A stretch of DNA of 64,000 bases from Bifidobacterium dentium JCM 1195 = DSM 20436 (GTDB taxonomy: Bacteria > Actinomycetota > Actinomycetes > Actinomycetales > Bifidobacteriaceae). Below are positions 15,471 to 24,429 of this stretch, in pieces. The notes beneath the pieces are model-generated. The model had not been told where the DNA came from. It saw only the letters and a program-made list of their open reading frames with translations, and searched no databases. A program made the position numbers and the translations under genes. Numbering within the stretch: position 1 is the first letter of the stretch; each line of letters begins with the position of its first letter. The DNA lies in assembly GCF_001042595.1 (NCBI RefSeq), contig NZ_AP012326.1, positions 2,046,001 through 2,110,000 of the forward strand, given 5' to 3'.

Positions 15471-18077
15471 TCAGCTGGTAATGCCCATCACACTCAGGCA
15501 CCAGGCGTTCTCATATGAGACTTCCTCCCACTGCTTGTAGCGACCGGAAGTGCCGCCGTGGCCCGCTTCCACCTCGATCTTCGCCACGGCGTCCACGCCG
15601 GCGCGCTGCAGACGGGCCAGCCATTTCATCGGCTCCACATACAGCACGCGCGTATCGTTCATCGACGTGGTGATGAAGATTCTCGGAAACACCGCCACGC
15701 GCGCGTCGTCGGTGGATTCCGGCGCATTCTCATACGGCGTGTATCCCTTCATATACCGGTACACATCCGCATTGTGCAACGGATCGCCCCATTCATCCCA
15801 TTCGGTGACGGTTAACGGCAACGACGGATCGAGAATCGACGTCAACGCATCCACGAACGGCACGTCCGCCTCTATGCCTGCATAGCATTCCGGCGCCATG
15901 TTGGCCACCGCACCCATCAACAGGCCGCCGGCCGAACCGCCATTCGCCACGGTACGCGACGGCGAGGCCAGTCCGGCTCGTTGCAGGGCCCGCGTGGCAT
16001 CCACGAAATCCTCGAACGAATGCTTCTTGTTCATCAGATGTCCCTGCTCATACCAAGCGCGTCCCATTTCGCCGCCGCCACGGATATGCGGCACGGCATA
16101 CAGCACGCCTCGGTCGAGCATGCTGATGCGCGACACCGCGAACCCAGGGTCAGAACTGATCTCGTACGCACCATAGCTGGTGATGAACATGGCCGAATCG
16201 CAGGTCGGCACGTCGCGCCTCCACACCAGCGACACCGGAATGCGTTCGCCGTCGCGTGCGGTGATCCACACACGGCGTTCCATATAGTCGCGCGGATCGA
16301 AATCACCCAATACGGTGGCGCGTTTGAGCAGACGGTCCTCACCGGTGGCCGGGTCGATGTCATGCAGTTCGCCCGGCCGCGTGTAACTGGAGAAGGAATA
16401 GCGCACGCGCGGTGCATCGTATGAAGGATTGCCACCCACACCGATCGAGTACAGTCTGCGGGTCTCCCCCGGCATGTCGTCGGCGGTCGCACCGTCGGAA
16501 GACGTCATGGCCTTGCGTGAGATGCCGTGTACCGCGGATCCTTTGCCCTGCGCCGCCTGCAAGACGTCGGCATGGCCATGCAGATTGCGCGCGTGGGGTC
16601 CTGCGGTATCGTCGGCGCCCATGATGTCGGAGCCAAGACCGCGGTCAAGTGCGGCCCACACTTCGGCCCGCTCCTCATTGACCTCATCCACGGATTCGTC
16701 TACGTCCCAATCGTCTTCGAGCGCATGCGGCACGAGCTCGGTGAAACGCCACGGCCGGCCTGCCAGAAAATCTTCGGCTGCGGCCGTCTTGGTCATTACG
16801 GCCACGTGTGGCAGACTTTCCGCACGATACTGTAATGCCACGAAATGCCGATGAATCGCGATACCCTCGATGCCGAGGCCGTGCGCGCCCTGCAAAATGG
16901 CGGGATTGCATGGATTCGAGTATGCAGTGCCGATCGGTCGGGCGAAGGCGCCAGGTTCGACGGCGTCGCCATGCTCGCAGCCGTATGGCGATCCGGAAGC
17001 CACGCACACTCCCTCACCCAAGCGGTAAGGCGGCTCATGCGAACGCATGTCGATGACGTCGATTTCGAAATTCGGATTCAGCGCATTGTGGTACACCACG
17101 GCCAGCGGAATATCCTCACCATGCTCGCCGGCGCCTTCGAAGCATGCGAAGCTCACATCATATTCCACATCGGCTTCGCGCGGAATGAACGCCTGGAACT
17201 CGCCTTCAGGCGTATCGGTGGGCAGCAGCAACACCTCCGTGGTGGTCTTGGAACCGGTACCGATCACGATGTTGCGCTCGTCGAACGACAGACCGACGCC
17301 CACCCAGAAACGCTCATCGGCTTCACGGAACACTTCCACATCGTCGGCGACCGGCGTTCCCACATGGTGGCGCATAATCACATACGGACGCCACGCATCG
17401 TCGAGCAGGGTGTAGAAGACCCATTGCGCATCCGGCGTAAAACATGCCCCGGCGATCCCCTCGAACACCTCCGGCAGTTCTTCGCCGGTCTCGAGATCGC
17501 GTATACGGAAATCGTAGCGTTCATCGCCACGCGTATCGATGCCATAGAGCAGCCAACGGCCGTCCTTGGAGATATCCATGCCGCCGATGCGGAAGAAATC
17601 GTGTCCTTTCGCCTCGGCATTGGTATCGAATACGATTCGTTCACCATCGATCGGCACACCGGCTTCGATATGCGGCGGATCCCAATCATCATCGTCGCGA
17701 ATCGGCAGGCGGCACTGCACTCCGTATTGCTCGCCCTGCTTGGTACGGGTGAAATACCAGTAGCCGTCCATGCGCGTCGGTACCGACATGTCGGTTTCCT
17801 GCACATGCGACTTGAATTCCTCGAACAACGTGGTGCGCAACGTTTTCAAGGGTTCCATACGCGCCGCGCAATACCGGTTCTGCGCGGCCACATATTCCCG
17901 TACTTCTGGTGAATCCTTGTCGCGCAGCCATTCGTAGTCGTCCACGAACGTATCGCCATGAAACACGCGCTCCTGAGGTACCCGCTTCGCGCACGGAAAT
18001 TCCAGCCCACTCTGGTTCCGGCCCAGCCCACTCTGGTTCTGCTCCAATACGCCCTGCGCACCACGATTTTCACTCAT
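15471..18077 (-). CDS. ptrB: Oligopeptidase B-like prolyl oligopeptidase (family S9)
   Basis: A cytoplasmic serine peptidase that cleaves short peptides, probably after basic residues if it is a true oligopeptidase B. The N-terminal half is a beta-propeller (PTRMDGYWYFTRT start region). The C-terminal alpha/beta hydrolase domain shows the catalytic serine in NGGSAGGLLMG, the aspartate in TSMNDTRV and the histidine in EAGHGGTSGR, with HIRGGGEMGRAW upstream. At 868 residues it is well above the family's usual 680-720. The excess sits between about residues 345 and 545 as two charged, low-conservation insertions. There is no signal peptide. It stands alone, downstream of the App1 gene. Confidence 0.9.
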   Translation of the reverse strand: MSENRGAQGVLEQNQSGLGRNQSGLEFPCAKRVPQERVFHGDTFVDDYEWLRDKDSPEVREYVAAQNRYCAARMEPLKTLRTTLFEEFKSHVQETDMSVPTRMDGYWYFTRTKQGEQYGVQCRLPIRDDDDWDPPHIEAGVPIDGERIVFDTNAEAKGHDFFRIGGMDISKDGRWLLYGIDTRGDERYDFRIRDLETGEELPEVFEGIAGACFTPDAQWVFYTLLDDAWRPYVIMRHHVGTPVADDVEVFREADERFWVGVGLSFDERNIVIGTGSKTTTEVLLLPTDTPEGEFQAFIPREADVEYDVSFACFEGAGEHGEDIPLAVVYHNALNPNFEIDVIDMRSHEPPYRLGEGVCVASGSPYGCEHGDAVEPGAFARPIGTAYSNPCNPAILQGAHGLGIEGIAIHRHFVALQYRAESLPHVAVMTKTAAAEDFLAGRPWRFTELVPHALEDDWDVDESVDEVNEERAEVWAALDRGLGSDIMGADDTAGPHARNLHGHADVLQAAQGKGSAVHGISRKAMTSSDGATADDMPGETRRLYSIGVGGNPSYDAPRVRYSFSSYTRPGELHDIDPATGEDRLLKRATVLGDFDPRDYMERRVWITARDGERIPVSLVWRRDVPTCDSAMFITSYGAYEISSDPGFAVSRISMLDRGVLYAVPHIRGGGEMGRAWYEQGHLMNKKHSFEDFVDATRALQRAGLASPSRTVANGGSAGGLLMGAVANMAPECYAGIEADVPFVDALTSILDPSLPLTVTEWDEWGDPLHNADVYRYMKGYTPYENAPESTDDARVAVFPRIFITTSMNDTRVLYVEPMKWLARLQRAGVDAVAKIEVEAGHGGTSGRYKQWEEVSYENAWCLSVMGITS

Positions 18078-18109
18078 GCACGCGATTATACCGGCATGAT
18101 TCTCCCAAA

Positions 18110-18195
18110 CTACCGACGCTGAGTCGGGTCTAACCGTCGGCAGATTGAGAAACCACCCAAACTACCGACACTGAGGTGGGCCTCAGCGTCGGTAG
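18110..18195. repeat. Two tandem 34-bp palindromic units
   Basis: Two related units (18110-18143 and 18162-18195, 52 bases apart) share CCCAAACTACCGAC before each core. The second folds on itself nearly perfectly (CTACCGACACTGAGG against CCTCAGCGTCGGTAG, one mismatch); the first is degenerate. They lie between the App1 gene and the peptidase gene on the same strand. They may act as a terminator (TTTGGG follows on the minus strand) or be a REP-like element. Confidence 0.6.
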
Positions 18196-18207
18196 ATTGT
18201 GAAGACC

Positions 18208-19443
18208 TTACTTGTCGAGTTGCTGCTTCAGGTACGGCATCATGGTTTTCATCAGATTGGACCCCGTGGTGCCGGTGAAAACAGGCACATCGGTGACCGG
18301 CACCGGCTGCGTGGCCGCAAGTCCCGCCATCGTACCCAGACTTCCTGCGGATTCACGCGGCGAAAGCTGCCGTATGCCTACCGCAAGCACACGCCCCGGG
18401 TAGCGTTTGGCGATGGTTGCGTATGTGGTCGGATCCTTCTGACCGTCATCGCCTATGAGAATGAATTTCATATCCGGAAAATCGGCCATCAGCTGTTCCG
18501 CATACTCGAGTTTGTGCTGCACGCCGGAAGGAATGAAGGTCTTCGGTCGCGGATCGAGATCGCGCAGCAGAAGCGGTCCTTCCGGGAATCCGTGGTAGGT
18601 GATGAAGTGTCGGATCGAACTTTCCACGTTCCATGGCGATGTCGACAGGTAGAAGAACGGTGCATCCGGAAACATGTCGGCGATGCGGTTGAACAGTAGG
18701 TTCATGCCCGGCACCGGCACTTTTTTCTTGGGATCAAGCAGCAGCAGATTGTAGGCCGCCTTCATCAGGCTCGGTGCCTGCGTGACCATGATCGTGTCGT
18801 CAACGTCGGAGATTACGCCGACTTTTGTGCCGCTTGGTATCGTGAAGAGATTCGCGGCGACCGGTTTGCGGCTACGCACGCGATACGACACGTTGTGGAT
18901 GCCCGGTTCCAGCGAATGTTCGGCAACCAGATCGAGATAGCCGGCGGAATCGGAAGCGGCAAATTCACTGGAGATGTCACGTGACCTGTCGACGTGGTCG
19001 TACACTTCGGATATGCCGACCTGCACCGTTTCCAACGGTACATCGTCGATGGCGATACGCACTTTCGTATGCGGTGACGGAATGGTGAGCATGCCTCGAA
19101 TGCCGCGGGTCAGCCGTCCGGACTGACGCTTGAACGGACCGAACACGGTACGGCAGATCAGTCGGGAATAGTGCTCGGTACCGTAACCGACATACGGCTC
19201 GACGCGCGGATACCAGTTGAGACGGCGCACCAATGCGGTGGAAAAACGCAACCAGATGCCGAATCCGTACGTGATGGCGCGACGGCAGAAACGAATCAGC
19301 GGCGGCTTGATTTCGATGCGCTCATGCCGTGAGGCGGCATCGAACGTGGTGACGACCTTACGTGCGGGAATCGGCACGGTAGGCATGTCGTCACTATCAC
19401 TCGCATCAATCTCGCGTTGGGGCAACGGCTGTGGTTCGTTCAT
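18208..19443 (-). CDS. App1-family phosphatidate phosphatase (DUF2183)
   Basis: A 411-residue protein of the App1/DUF2183 family, known in yeast as a phosphatidate phosphatase associated with actin patches and widespread but little studied in bacteria. The C-terminal half holds a haloacid dehalogenase-like active site, VISDVDDTIMVTQ (catalytic DxDxT), followed by FFYLSTSPWN and LIGDDGQKDP, the usual second and third HAD motifs. The N-terminal half has a beta-rich region (RGMLTIPSPHTKVRIAIDD) of the type seen in this family. The ATG at 19443 is chosen; the frame can be extended to a TTG at 19485 with no ribosome site. No signal peptide is seen. Confidence 0.82.
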   Translation of the reverse strand: MNEPQPLPQREIDASDSDDMPTVPIPARKVVTTFDAASRHERIEIKPPLIRFCRRAITYGFGIWLRFSTALVRRLNWYPRVEPYVGYGTEHYSRLICRTVFGPFKRQSGRLTRGIRGMLTIPSPHTKVRIAIDDVPLETVQVGISEVYDHVDRSRDISSEFAASDSAGYLDLVAEHSLEPGIHNVSYRVRSRKPVAANLFTIPSGTKVGVISDVDDTIMVTQAPSLMKAAYNLLLLDPKKKVPVPGMNLLFNRIADMFPDAPFFYLSTSPWNVESSIRHFITYHGFPEGPLLLRDLDPRPKTFIPSGVQHKLEYAEQLMADFPDMKFILIGDDGQKDPTTYATIAKRYPGRVLAVGIRQLSPRESAGSLGTMAGLAATQPVPVTDVPVFTGTTGSNLMKTMMPYLKQQLDK

Positions 19444-19545
19444 ATCCTCACTATAAAAGGCCCGGGAGAACAACCCGTTACCCAAACGCGAAAATCAGGG
19501 AACTTTCAGGGTACTTTGAGCCTCGCACAGTCAACTGTTCGGCGG

Positions 19546-19950
19546 CTATTCGGTGACTATTCTCGCGTATTCCCCGGAACTGAGCAGATCCGGCTCGTCG
19601 TCTTCGAGCTCGATCTTGAAGATCCAGCCTTCGCCATACGGGTCGTTCGTGATGATGCTCGGATCATCCGAAACCTCGGCGTTCACGTACCGAATCGTGC
19701 CCGCCACCGGGCACACCAGAGGGGTCACGGCCTTAGCGGATTCAAGCTCCGCCACTTCATCGCCCGCCTCGACCTGGGCACCGACCTCAGGCAGATCCAC
19801 ATACACGAGTTCGCCGAGCTGTTCGGTGGCATATTCGGTGATGCCCACCATGGCGGGTTCGACGGAGGCGTCGACCCACACATGCTCGTCGGAGTATTCG
19901 AGGTGCTCGGGCACTTCGAGATTCAACTTGTTGTCGTTATCTTCGCTCAT
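19546..19950 (-). CDS. gcvH: Glycine cleavage system H protein (lipoyl carrier)
   Basis: A 134-residue lipoyl-carrier protein. The fold starts at HLEYSDEHVWV and contains GITEYATEQLGELVYVDLPE, then ELESAKAVTPLV, in which the lysine of ESAKAV is the lipoylation site, and the C-terminal NDPYGEGWIFKIE. No P-, T- or L-protein gene is in this window, so it appears to be a stand-alone carrier here, with lplA about 6 kb away as the likely modifying enzyme. The start at ATG 19950 (MSEDNDNKL) fits the family length; the frame extends to a GTG at 19968. The gene lies just beyond the L,D-transpeptidase stop on the same strand (stop at 19955), so the two are probably cotranscribed. Confidence 0.92.
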   Translation of the reverse strand: MSEDNDNKLNLEVPEHLEYSDEHVWVDASVEPAMVGITEYATEQLGELVYVDLPEVGAQVEAGDEVAELESAKAVTPLVCPVAGTIRYVNAEVSDDPSIITNDPYGEGWIFKIELEDDEPDLLSSGEYARIVTE

Positions 19951-19954
19951 GTGC

Positions 19955-21526
19955 CTAGCGTACCGCACCGGACGGCATGGCGCCTACCACTTGCACCACG
20001 GTGCCTTCGGGGCAGTTGTCGTAGATCCACTTGGCATCCGCCTCATACATGTTCACGCAGCCGTGCGAACCGTAGTGCACCGGATCGCCATGCGCAATGC
20101 CGTAACCATTCCAGCTTGCCGTGTGGAACCCTTCGCCGCCGTTGAAATAGCCGACCCATTTCACGCCTTTGGAGAGGTAACGCGAACCGTCATCATTCAG
20201 GCCCGTCATATCCTGCACGTTGTATTTCAGATAGATGTAGTAGGTGCCCAGATCGGTTTCATGCTTGCCGGCGGTTCCCGTGCACACCGGGAAGGTCCTG
20301 ACCGCCTGATCGTTCTGATACACGGTGGCGGTCTGAGAGGCACGGTCCACCACGATGCGATACTCCGACTTCTTCTGTACGGTGTCGAATGCGTCCACGT
20401 CGCTTTCAACGGGAATCGTCGCGCCTTGGCCACCCTGCAGGGCGTTCACCACCTTCGGGGTAAGGGCGGACACGTTCTTGACCTTCAGCCCATCCACACC
20501 TTTGACTATGGTCACCAGCACCGTGCCGTTGCTGTCGACGGCGTCTTCCTGTGAGACTTTGTCTTGGTTGAGCTGGTTCGGCACTTCCTGTTCGAGATAG
20601 TTGCCGATTGCCTGTTCGTCATAGGTCAGGGAGATCGTGCCCTTGTCCAGATCGGCATTCGGCTTGATCCAGGAAGCGACGACATCGACCGGCAGTTCGA
20701 AGGTCTTGTCCTTGCCGTTGTCGAGTACGATCTTGTTGTTCAATCGGGCGTTCGCTTCGTCGGTGGCCCGCTGTGCCGCGCTCACGCTGACCGGCATATC
20801 GACGTTCTTGTAGCTGATGGACGCGGTGCTGTTGCCACCCGGTACGTTGATGGCGTTCCGTACGGCGGTCAGTACCTTGTCGGTTTCAGGGGTGCGTCCC
20901 TCCCGGCCTTCCACGGTGGTGAAGGCCTGCTCATCGGAGTCATAGGAGATGGTGGAGGCGACCGCACGCTCATCCTCATCCACGAACTTGTCGGTCACAT
21001 ACGTGGTGAGATCAAGCTCGTTGGTCTGCGCCGCAAGCGGCACCTCGTTTTTGTCGAAAGGATTCACGGCATTGATGGCGGCCAGCACGCCATCGTCATC
21101 ATGCTTGGCGGCAAGCAGATTGGAGACGGTCTTGTTGATGTTGACCGTCACGCCGAGATCGGTGAGCTTTGCCGTATCGGTGTTGCCATCATTGTCTTTG
21201 ATGGTGATGGTGGTGCTCTTCACCGCGTCGCTGACGGTATCTTTCAGCTGCTCCCTGGTCTGCCCGGCAACGCTGGACCCGGCGAAGGTCACGCCCGGAG
21301 CGGCCTTATCCTGAAAATACCAACGTGCAACGAAGAATCCGGAGACGGCAGCGAGCAACATCACCCCCATCACGATGAGGGTGATGATCAGCGGCCACTT
21401 GTTTTTTCTCTTTACTTCCGGCATGGCGATCTCTTCAATAGGAGTGAACACCGCCGGTGCCACCGGAAGCGGTGCGATCGTAGCGGTATCGTCTCCAGCC
21501 AGGGCTTGCTCACGCTCGTCAGACAT
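19955..21526 (-). CDS. L,D-transpeptidase (YkuD domain), membrane anchored
   Basis: A 523-residue envelope enzyme expected to make 3-3 crosslinks in peptidoglycan or attach wall ligands. A cytoplasmic tail of about 40 residues leads to a membrane helix (LIITLIVMGVMLLAAVSGFF, about residues 48-67). Two putative peptidoglycan-binding repeats fill residues 75-370. The C-terminal YkuD domain (about 385-515) contains RIVVDRASQTATVY at its start and the catalytic HGSHGCVNMYEADA, with the nucleophilic cysteine at about residue 490. AAGGAACAGCAGC before the ATG at 21526 supports the start. The gene runs nearly into gcvH. Confidence 0.93.
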   Translation of the reverse strand: MSDEREQALAGDDTATIAPLPVAPAVFTPIEEIAMPEVKRKNKWPLIITLIVMGVMLLAAVSGFFVARWYFQDKAAPGVTFAGSSVAGQTREQLKDTVSDAVKSTTITIKDNDGNTDTAKLTDLGVTVNINKTVSNLLAAKHDDDGVLAAINAVNPFDKNEVPLAAQTNELDLTTYVTDKFVDEDERAVASTISYDSDEQAFTTVEGREGRTPETDKVLTAVRNAINVPGGNSTASISYKNVDMPVSVSAAQRATDEANARLNNKIVLDNGKDKTFELPVDVVASWIKPNADLDKGTISLTYDEQAIGNYLEQEVPNQLNQDKVSQEDAVDSNGTVLVTIVKGVDGLKVKNVSALTPKVVNALQGGQGATIPVESDVDAFDTVQKKSEYRIVVDRASQTATVYQNDQAVRTFPVCTGTAGKHETDLGTYYIYLKYNVQDMTGLNDDGSRYLSKGVKWVGYFNGGEGFHTASWNGYGIAHGDPVHYGSHGCVNMYEADAKWIYDNCPEGTVVQVVGAMPSGAVR

Positions 21527-21606
21527 GCTGCTGTTCCTTATATTCTTCCCCTATTCACAACAACCCCCAACTATACGCCGTGCGATGACCAATTTCGGTA
21601 TCTCGC

Positions 21607-22698
21607 TCACGGCAGCTCGTGTCCGAGCCATTCCTCAATCATATACCGTGCGATCGTCGCCTTGCCGGGAGCCTCCATACGGCCCGAAATCAACTCGTTC
21701 ATGTATTCGTCACGGGTCACCCACCGTGCGGAGAGCGTCTCCTCGCCGTCCACTCGTATGTCGGTGGTCGTGGCAAGCCCTTTGAACGCCATCATCAGCG
21801 ACGCAGGGAACGGCCACGGTTGGGAGCCGAGGTATCGCAGCTCCCCCACTTCGATGCCGACCTCCTCCCTGGCCTCGCGACGGCAGGCGTGCTCCAGATT
21901 CTCGCCGGCTTCCACGAATCCCGCGGAAACGGAATACAGCCCGGCATTGCCCCATGCGCTGTTGTGCTGCAGCAACAGACGGTCCTCATGGTCGATGACC
22001 GCCGTGATCACAGCCGGTTCCACACGGGGGAACAGTAGTCTCCTGCCATCCGCTTCGTTGGTGCAACGTTGGGCCCAGCCGCCGAGCGCCGGTTCGGTCA
22101 GCGCTCCACAGGTCGGGCAGTGGCGCTGACGCGTATGCCACATACCCAGCGAGATGGCGGTGGTCGCCTGACCGGCCTCACGGGCGTTGGCATGCGGTGC
22201 GAAGGCGCGCAGATCCACCCAGTCGAAGCGTTCCGCGGCGGATTCGAGCAGCGATGGCTTTCCTGAAACGGCTTCGGTGGCATTGCCTTCGTCGAAGGCG
22301 TCGTCGGCACCTTCGTAGGCGCTGTCGGCCACGGGAGTTTCGATGGTATGCACGCGGGTCACGTCGACGGCTACCACATGCTCGTCACGGCAACCGCCAT
22401 ACGAGCCGAGGAAGATGGCGAGCGCCGTCGGATGCGAGCGTAGTTCGGCGGCGACGTAGCCTCCCGGCAGTTGCGCGAGTCGCATGTTCACGTTGGCATA
22501 GTCGGCGATGGCGCCTTGCCCGTGCGGTACCGCCACTTTGCCGTCTTTGACGAGGATGACTTTCGTGGCCGGTTCCGGCAGTACGTTCGCGAATAGGTCG
22601 GGTTCGCCTCTGCGGCTCACTTCATAGTCGATGTCACCTTGTGCCAATGGCAGGAATGGCAGTGCCTGCGTCAATGCCAAAGGAGAAAACACGCTCAT
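21607..22698 (-). CDS. nudC: NUDIX NAD(H) pyrophosphatase, NudC-like
   Basis: Hydrolyses NADH or NAD to NMN(H) and AMP; related enzymes also remove NAD caps from RNA. The 363-residue protein has an N-terminal domain, a zinc-ribbon segment starting HCPTCGALTEPALGGWAQRC, and a NUDIX domain with the box GFVEAGENLEHACRREAREE and the NudC-specific SQPWPFPASLM. The ribbon keeps only three of the usual four cysteines: the last pair reads CTNE where the family has CTNC or similar, so zinc binding may be altered. Start ATG 22698 (MSVFSPLAL) follows GAAAGGAATGCG; an upstream extension to 22755 lacks a ribosome site. Confidence 0.88.
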   Translation of the reverse strand: MSVFSPLALTQALPFLPLAQGDIDYEVSRRGEPDLFANVLPEPATKVILVKDGKVAVPHGQGAIADYANVNMRLAQLPGGYVAAELRSHPTALAIFLGSYGGCRDEHVVAVDVTRVHTIETPVADSAYEGADDAFDEGNATEAVSGKPSLLESAAERFDWVDLRAFAPHANAREAGQATTAISLGMWHTRQRHCPTCGALTEPALGGWAQRCTNEADGRRLLFPRVEPAVITAVIDHEDRLLLQHNSAWGNAGLYSVSAGFVEAGENLEHACRREAREEVGIEVGELRYLGSQPWPFPASLMMAFKGLATTTDIRVDGEETLSARWVTRDEYMNELISGRMEAPGKATIARYMIEEWLGHELP

Positions 22699-22810
22699 CG
22701 CATTCCTTTCCCCGTATGAAATATCTGAATTCCATATAGTATCCGCATCCGGCAACCCACGTCATCCGAAGCGCGCAGCGAGTCGGCGATGGCGTGGTGA
22801 GAAACGGATG

Positions 22811-23659
22811 CTATTGAATTCTACGCACGAGCTGGCGCAATGCTTCGGCCACCGCTTCGGGATGCTCGTATGCGCTGAAGTGTCCGCAATCACTGATTAC
22901 GGTGAAGTCCACGGTCGTGCCGGTCATCGCATCCGCTACCGGACCCATCACTTCGGGTGGACTTGACGGGTCCTTGTCGCCGCAGATCACCGCGCTTGGT
23001 GCGCTTACCTTCGCCAGCACGTCGTTCAGGTCAGGGCGTCCTGCGGCCATGCGTTCGCGCCAGGCGATGCCGGCTGCCGGCTGCTCATTGATCCACAGCG
23101 TGAATTGGCGAGCGTATTCGGCGGATTGCTTGATGCTGGAGTCCGTCTCGTTTGCCACGGCGAATCCCATCACCGGATCATGCGTGCCGGTGGCTTCGCA
23201 TTCGTCGGCGATGGCGATGCGCCTGCCACGCATCGCCGCCGAATCCGCATCGCCTTTTGTGTCACATAGGGCGAGGCCCGCCACCGCTTCGGGATGCAGT
23301 CGCTGAATGTCAAGGATCAGATAGCCTCCCATGGAAAGGCCCACCCAGATGGCCTTCTCATGGCCGGCCTCACGAATCATGTCCACGTATGCGTCCGCCA
23401 TGCGATCAAGGGCATGCGGGAACGTGCCGTCCGCGTCCTTGCCTCCGCTGGCTTCGTCACTCGGAATCGGTCCTTCGCCCGCACCGGGCATGTCCGGTGC
23501 CCAGATCGGGAAGCGTGTCATACCGTGCTCGTCGCAGATTCGCGCGAGTGCGGCGGCGCACTGGTCCCACATGCGGTGATCCACCGGAAATCCGTGCACC
23601 AACACCACGGGAATCCCCTCCCCTTCGCGATACACGGTGTTCTTCAATTCAATCCCCAT
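22811..23659 (-). CDS. Alpha/beta-fold hydrolase
   Basis: A 282-residue alpha/beta hydrolase. Early strands include PVVLVHGFPVDHRMWDQ (oxyanion-hole HG), the nucleophile elbow is GLSMGGYL (Ser near residue 118), the acid lies in ICGDKDPSSP and the histidine in ISDCGHFSAYEHPEAV. The substrate is unknown; related proteins are esterases, carboxylesterases or C-C hydrolases. The start at 23659 has TTGGAG at good spacing. An in-frame ATG at 23686 would overlap the stop of the DUF4916 gene as ATGA, so coupling to that gene is likely in either case. It is the second gene of a two-gene unit. Confidence 0.82.
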   Translation of the reverse strand: MGIELKNTVYREGEGIPVVLVHGFPVDHRMWDQCAAALARICDEHGMTRFPIWAPDMPGAGEGPIPSDEASGGKDADGTFPHALDRMADAYVDMIREAGHEKAIWVGLSMGGYLILDIQRLHPEAVAGLALCDTKGDADSAAMRGRRIAIADECEATGTHDPVMGFAVANETDSSIKQSAEYARQFTLWINEQPAAGIAWRERMAAGRPDLNDVLAKVSAPSAVICGDKDPSSPPEVMGPVADAMTGTTVDFTVISDCGHFSAYEHPEAVAEALRQLVRRIQ

Positions 23660-23682
23660 GTCATGCTCCAATCCGTCTCGCG

Positions 23683-24294
23683 TCATCTGCCGGCCCATGC
23701 CAGCGCCTGCCTCACAATCGTTCCATATCCATTGCCCATCTGCCCGAGGAACGTGTCAAGCATCGCACCGTTCGGATCGACCCATTCCACATCCAGCGTC
23801 TCGTCCTGAGGTCTGCAGTCACCGGCGATCGGCACTACGTAGCACAGTGCAATCGCATGCTGCCGGGCGTCGAAATAATCCGAGATGCCGGGCGTGGGGA
23901 AGAATTCCGCCACCGTGAACGGCTGCAGGCTGGACGGCAGCACCGGCAAGGCGATATCTCCCAGATCCTTGGCGACGTTGCGGGCGATCGCCTCACGAAT
24001 CGACTCATGGTAGAGCACGCGCCCGGCAATCAGCGTCCGTTCGATGCTGCCGTCATCGGAGACACGCAGCAGGGAACCGACCTGCGCGACGCGGCCGAGT
24101 TCATCGGTGCGCACCGGCACGATCTGCACGTAGGGAATCGGCATTTCGTTGCGCATGCGGTTGATTTCATCGGAGCCGAGCCATCCGGGAGGATTGCCCG
24201 TTCCGCGGATGAAATCCTCCGGTGTGATGTCGTCGAATTCACCGCGCCTGCGTCCGGCATCGAAATCGCCCTCGTCGGGCACCTCATCATTCAT
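23683..24294 (-). CDS. DUF4916 NUDIX-like protein
   Basis: A 203-residue protein of the actinobacterial DUF4916 group, a NUDIX-like family without assigned substrate. Visible family features are YVQIVPVRTDELGRVAQVGS, GRVLYHESIREAIARNVAKD, LPSSLQPFTVAEFFPTPG and RQHAIALCYVVPIAGDC. The classical NUDIX box is not intact (GRVLYHESIREAIARN lacks the REUXEE core), so hydrolase activity is doubtful. Start ATG 24294 is chosen because GGGAGG lies 10 bases upstream; the frame continues to 24816 but would then run through the divergent thioredoxin gene. It overlaps or nearly abuts the alpha/beta hydrolase gene. Confidence 0.75.
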   Translation of the reverse strand: MNDEVPDEGDFDAGRRRGEFDDITPEDFIRGTGNPPGWLGSDEINRMRNEMPIPYVQIVPVRTDELGRVAQVGSLLRVSDDGSIERTLIAGRVLYHESIREAIARNVAKDLGDIALPVLPSSLQPFTVAEFFPTPGISDYFDARQHAIALCYVVPIAGDCRPQDETLDVEWVDPNGAMLDTFLGQMGNGYGTIVRQALAWAGR

Positions 24295-24395
24295 CACTGG
24301 CATGCCTCCCATTATCGCGCACCTCGCGTAACGTTCAAGCCTTTTTCGTTCCTCCCATAGCGGACACCGGAATGCAAGACGAATGCCGGAGGTTA

Positions 24396-24424
24396 TATAC
24401 TGCACCACACGCGAATGTAAGGAG
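24396..24424 (+). promoter_or_regulatory. Likely -10 box and ribosome site of the thioredoxin gene
   Basis: TATACT (24396-24401) lies 28 bases upstream of the thioredoxin ATG and AAGGAG (24419-24424) is the ribosome site. A clear -35 element was not seen. Confidence 0.4.
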
Positions 24425-24429
24425 CAGCT

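Noticed and set aside
16845..17912. Plus-strand frame of 355 codons opposite the S9 peptidase
   Set aside because: The peptidase is supported by all three catalytic residues on the other strand.
20564..22129. Plus-strand frame of 521 codons crossing the L,D-transpeptidase and NudC genes
   Set aside because: It is antisense to two genes with clear catalytic motifs and covers their intergenic gap.
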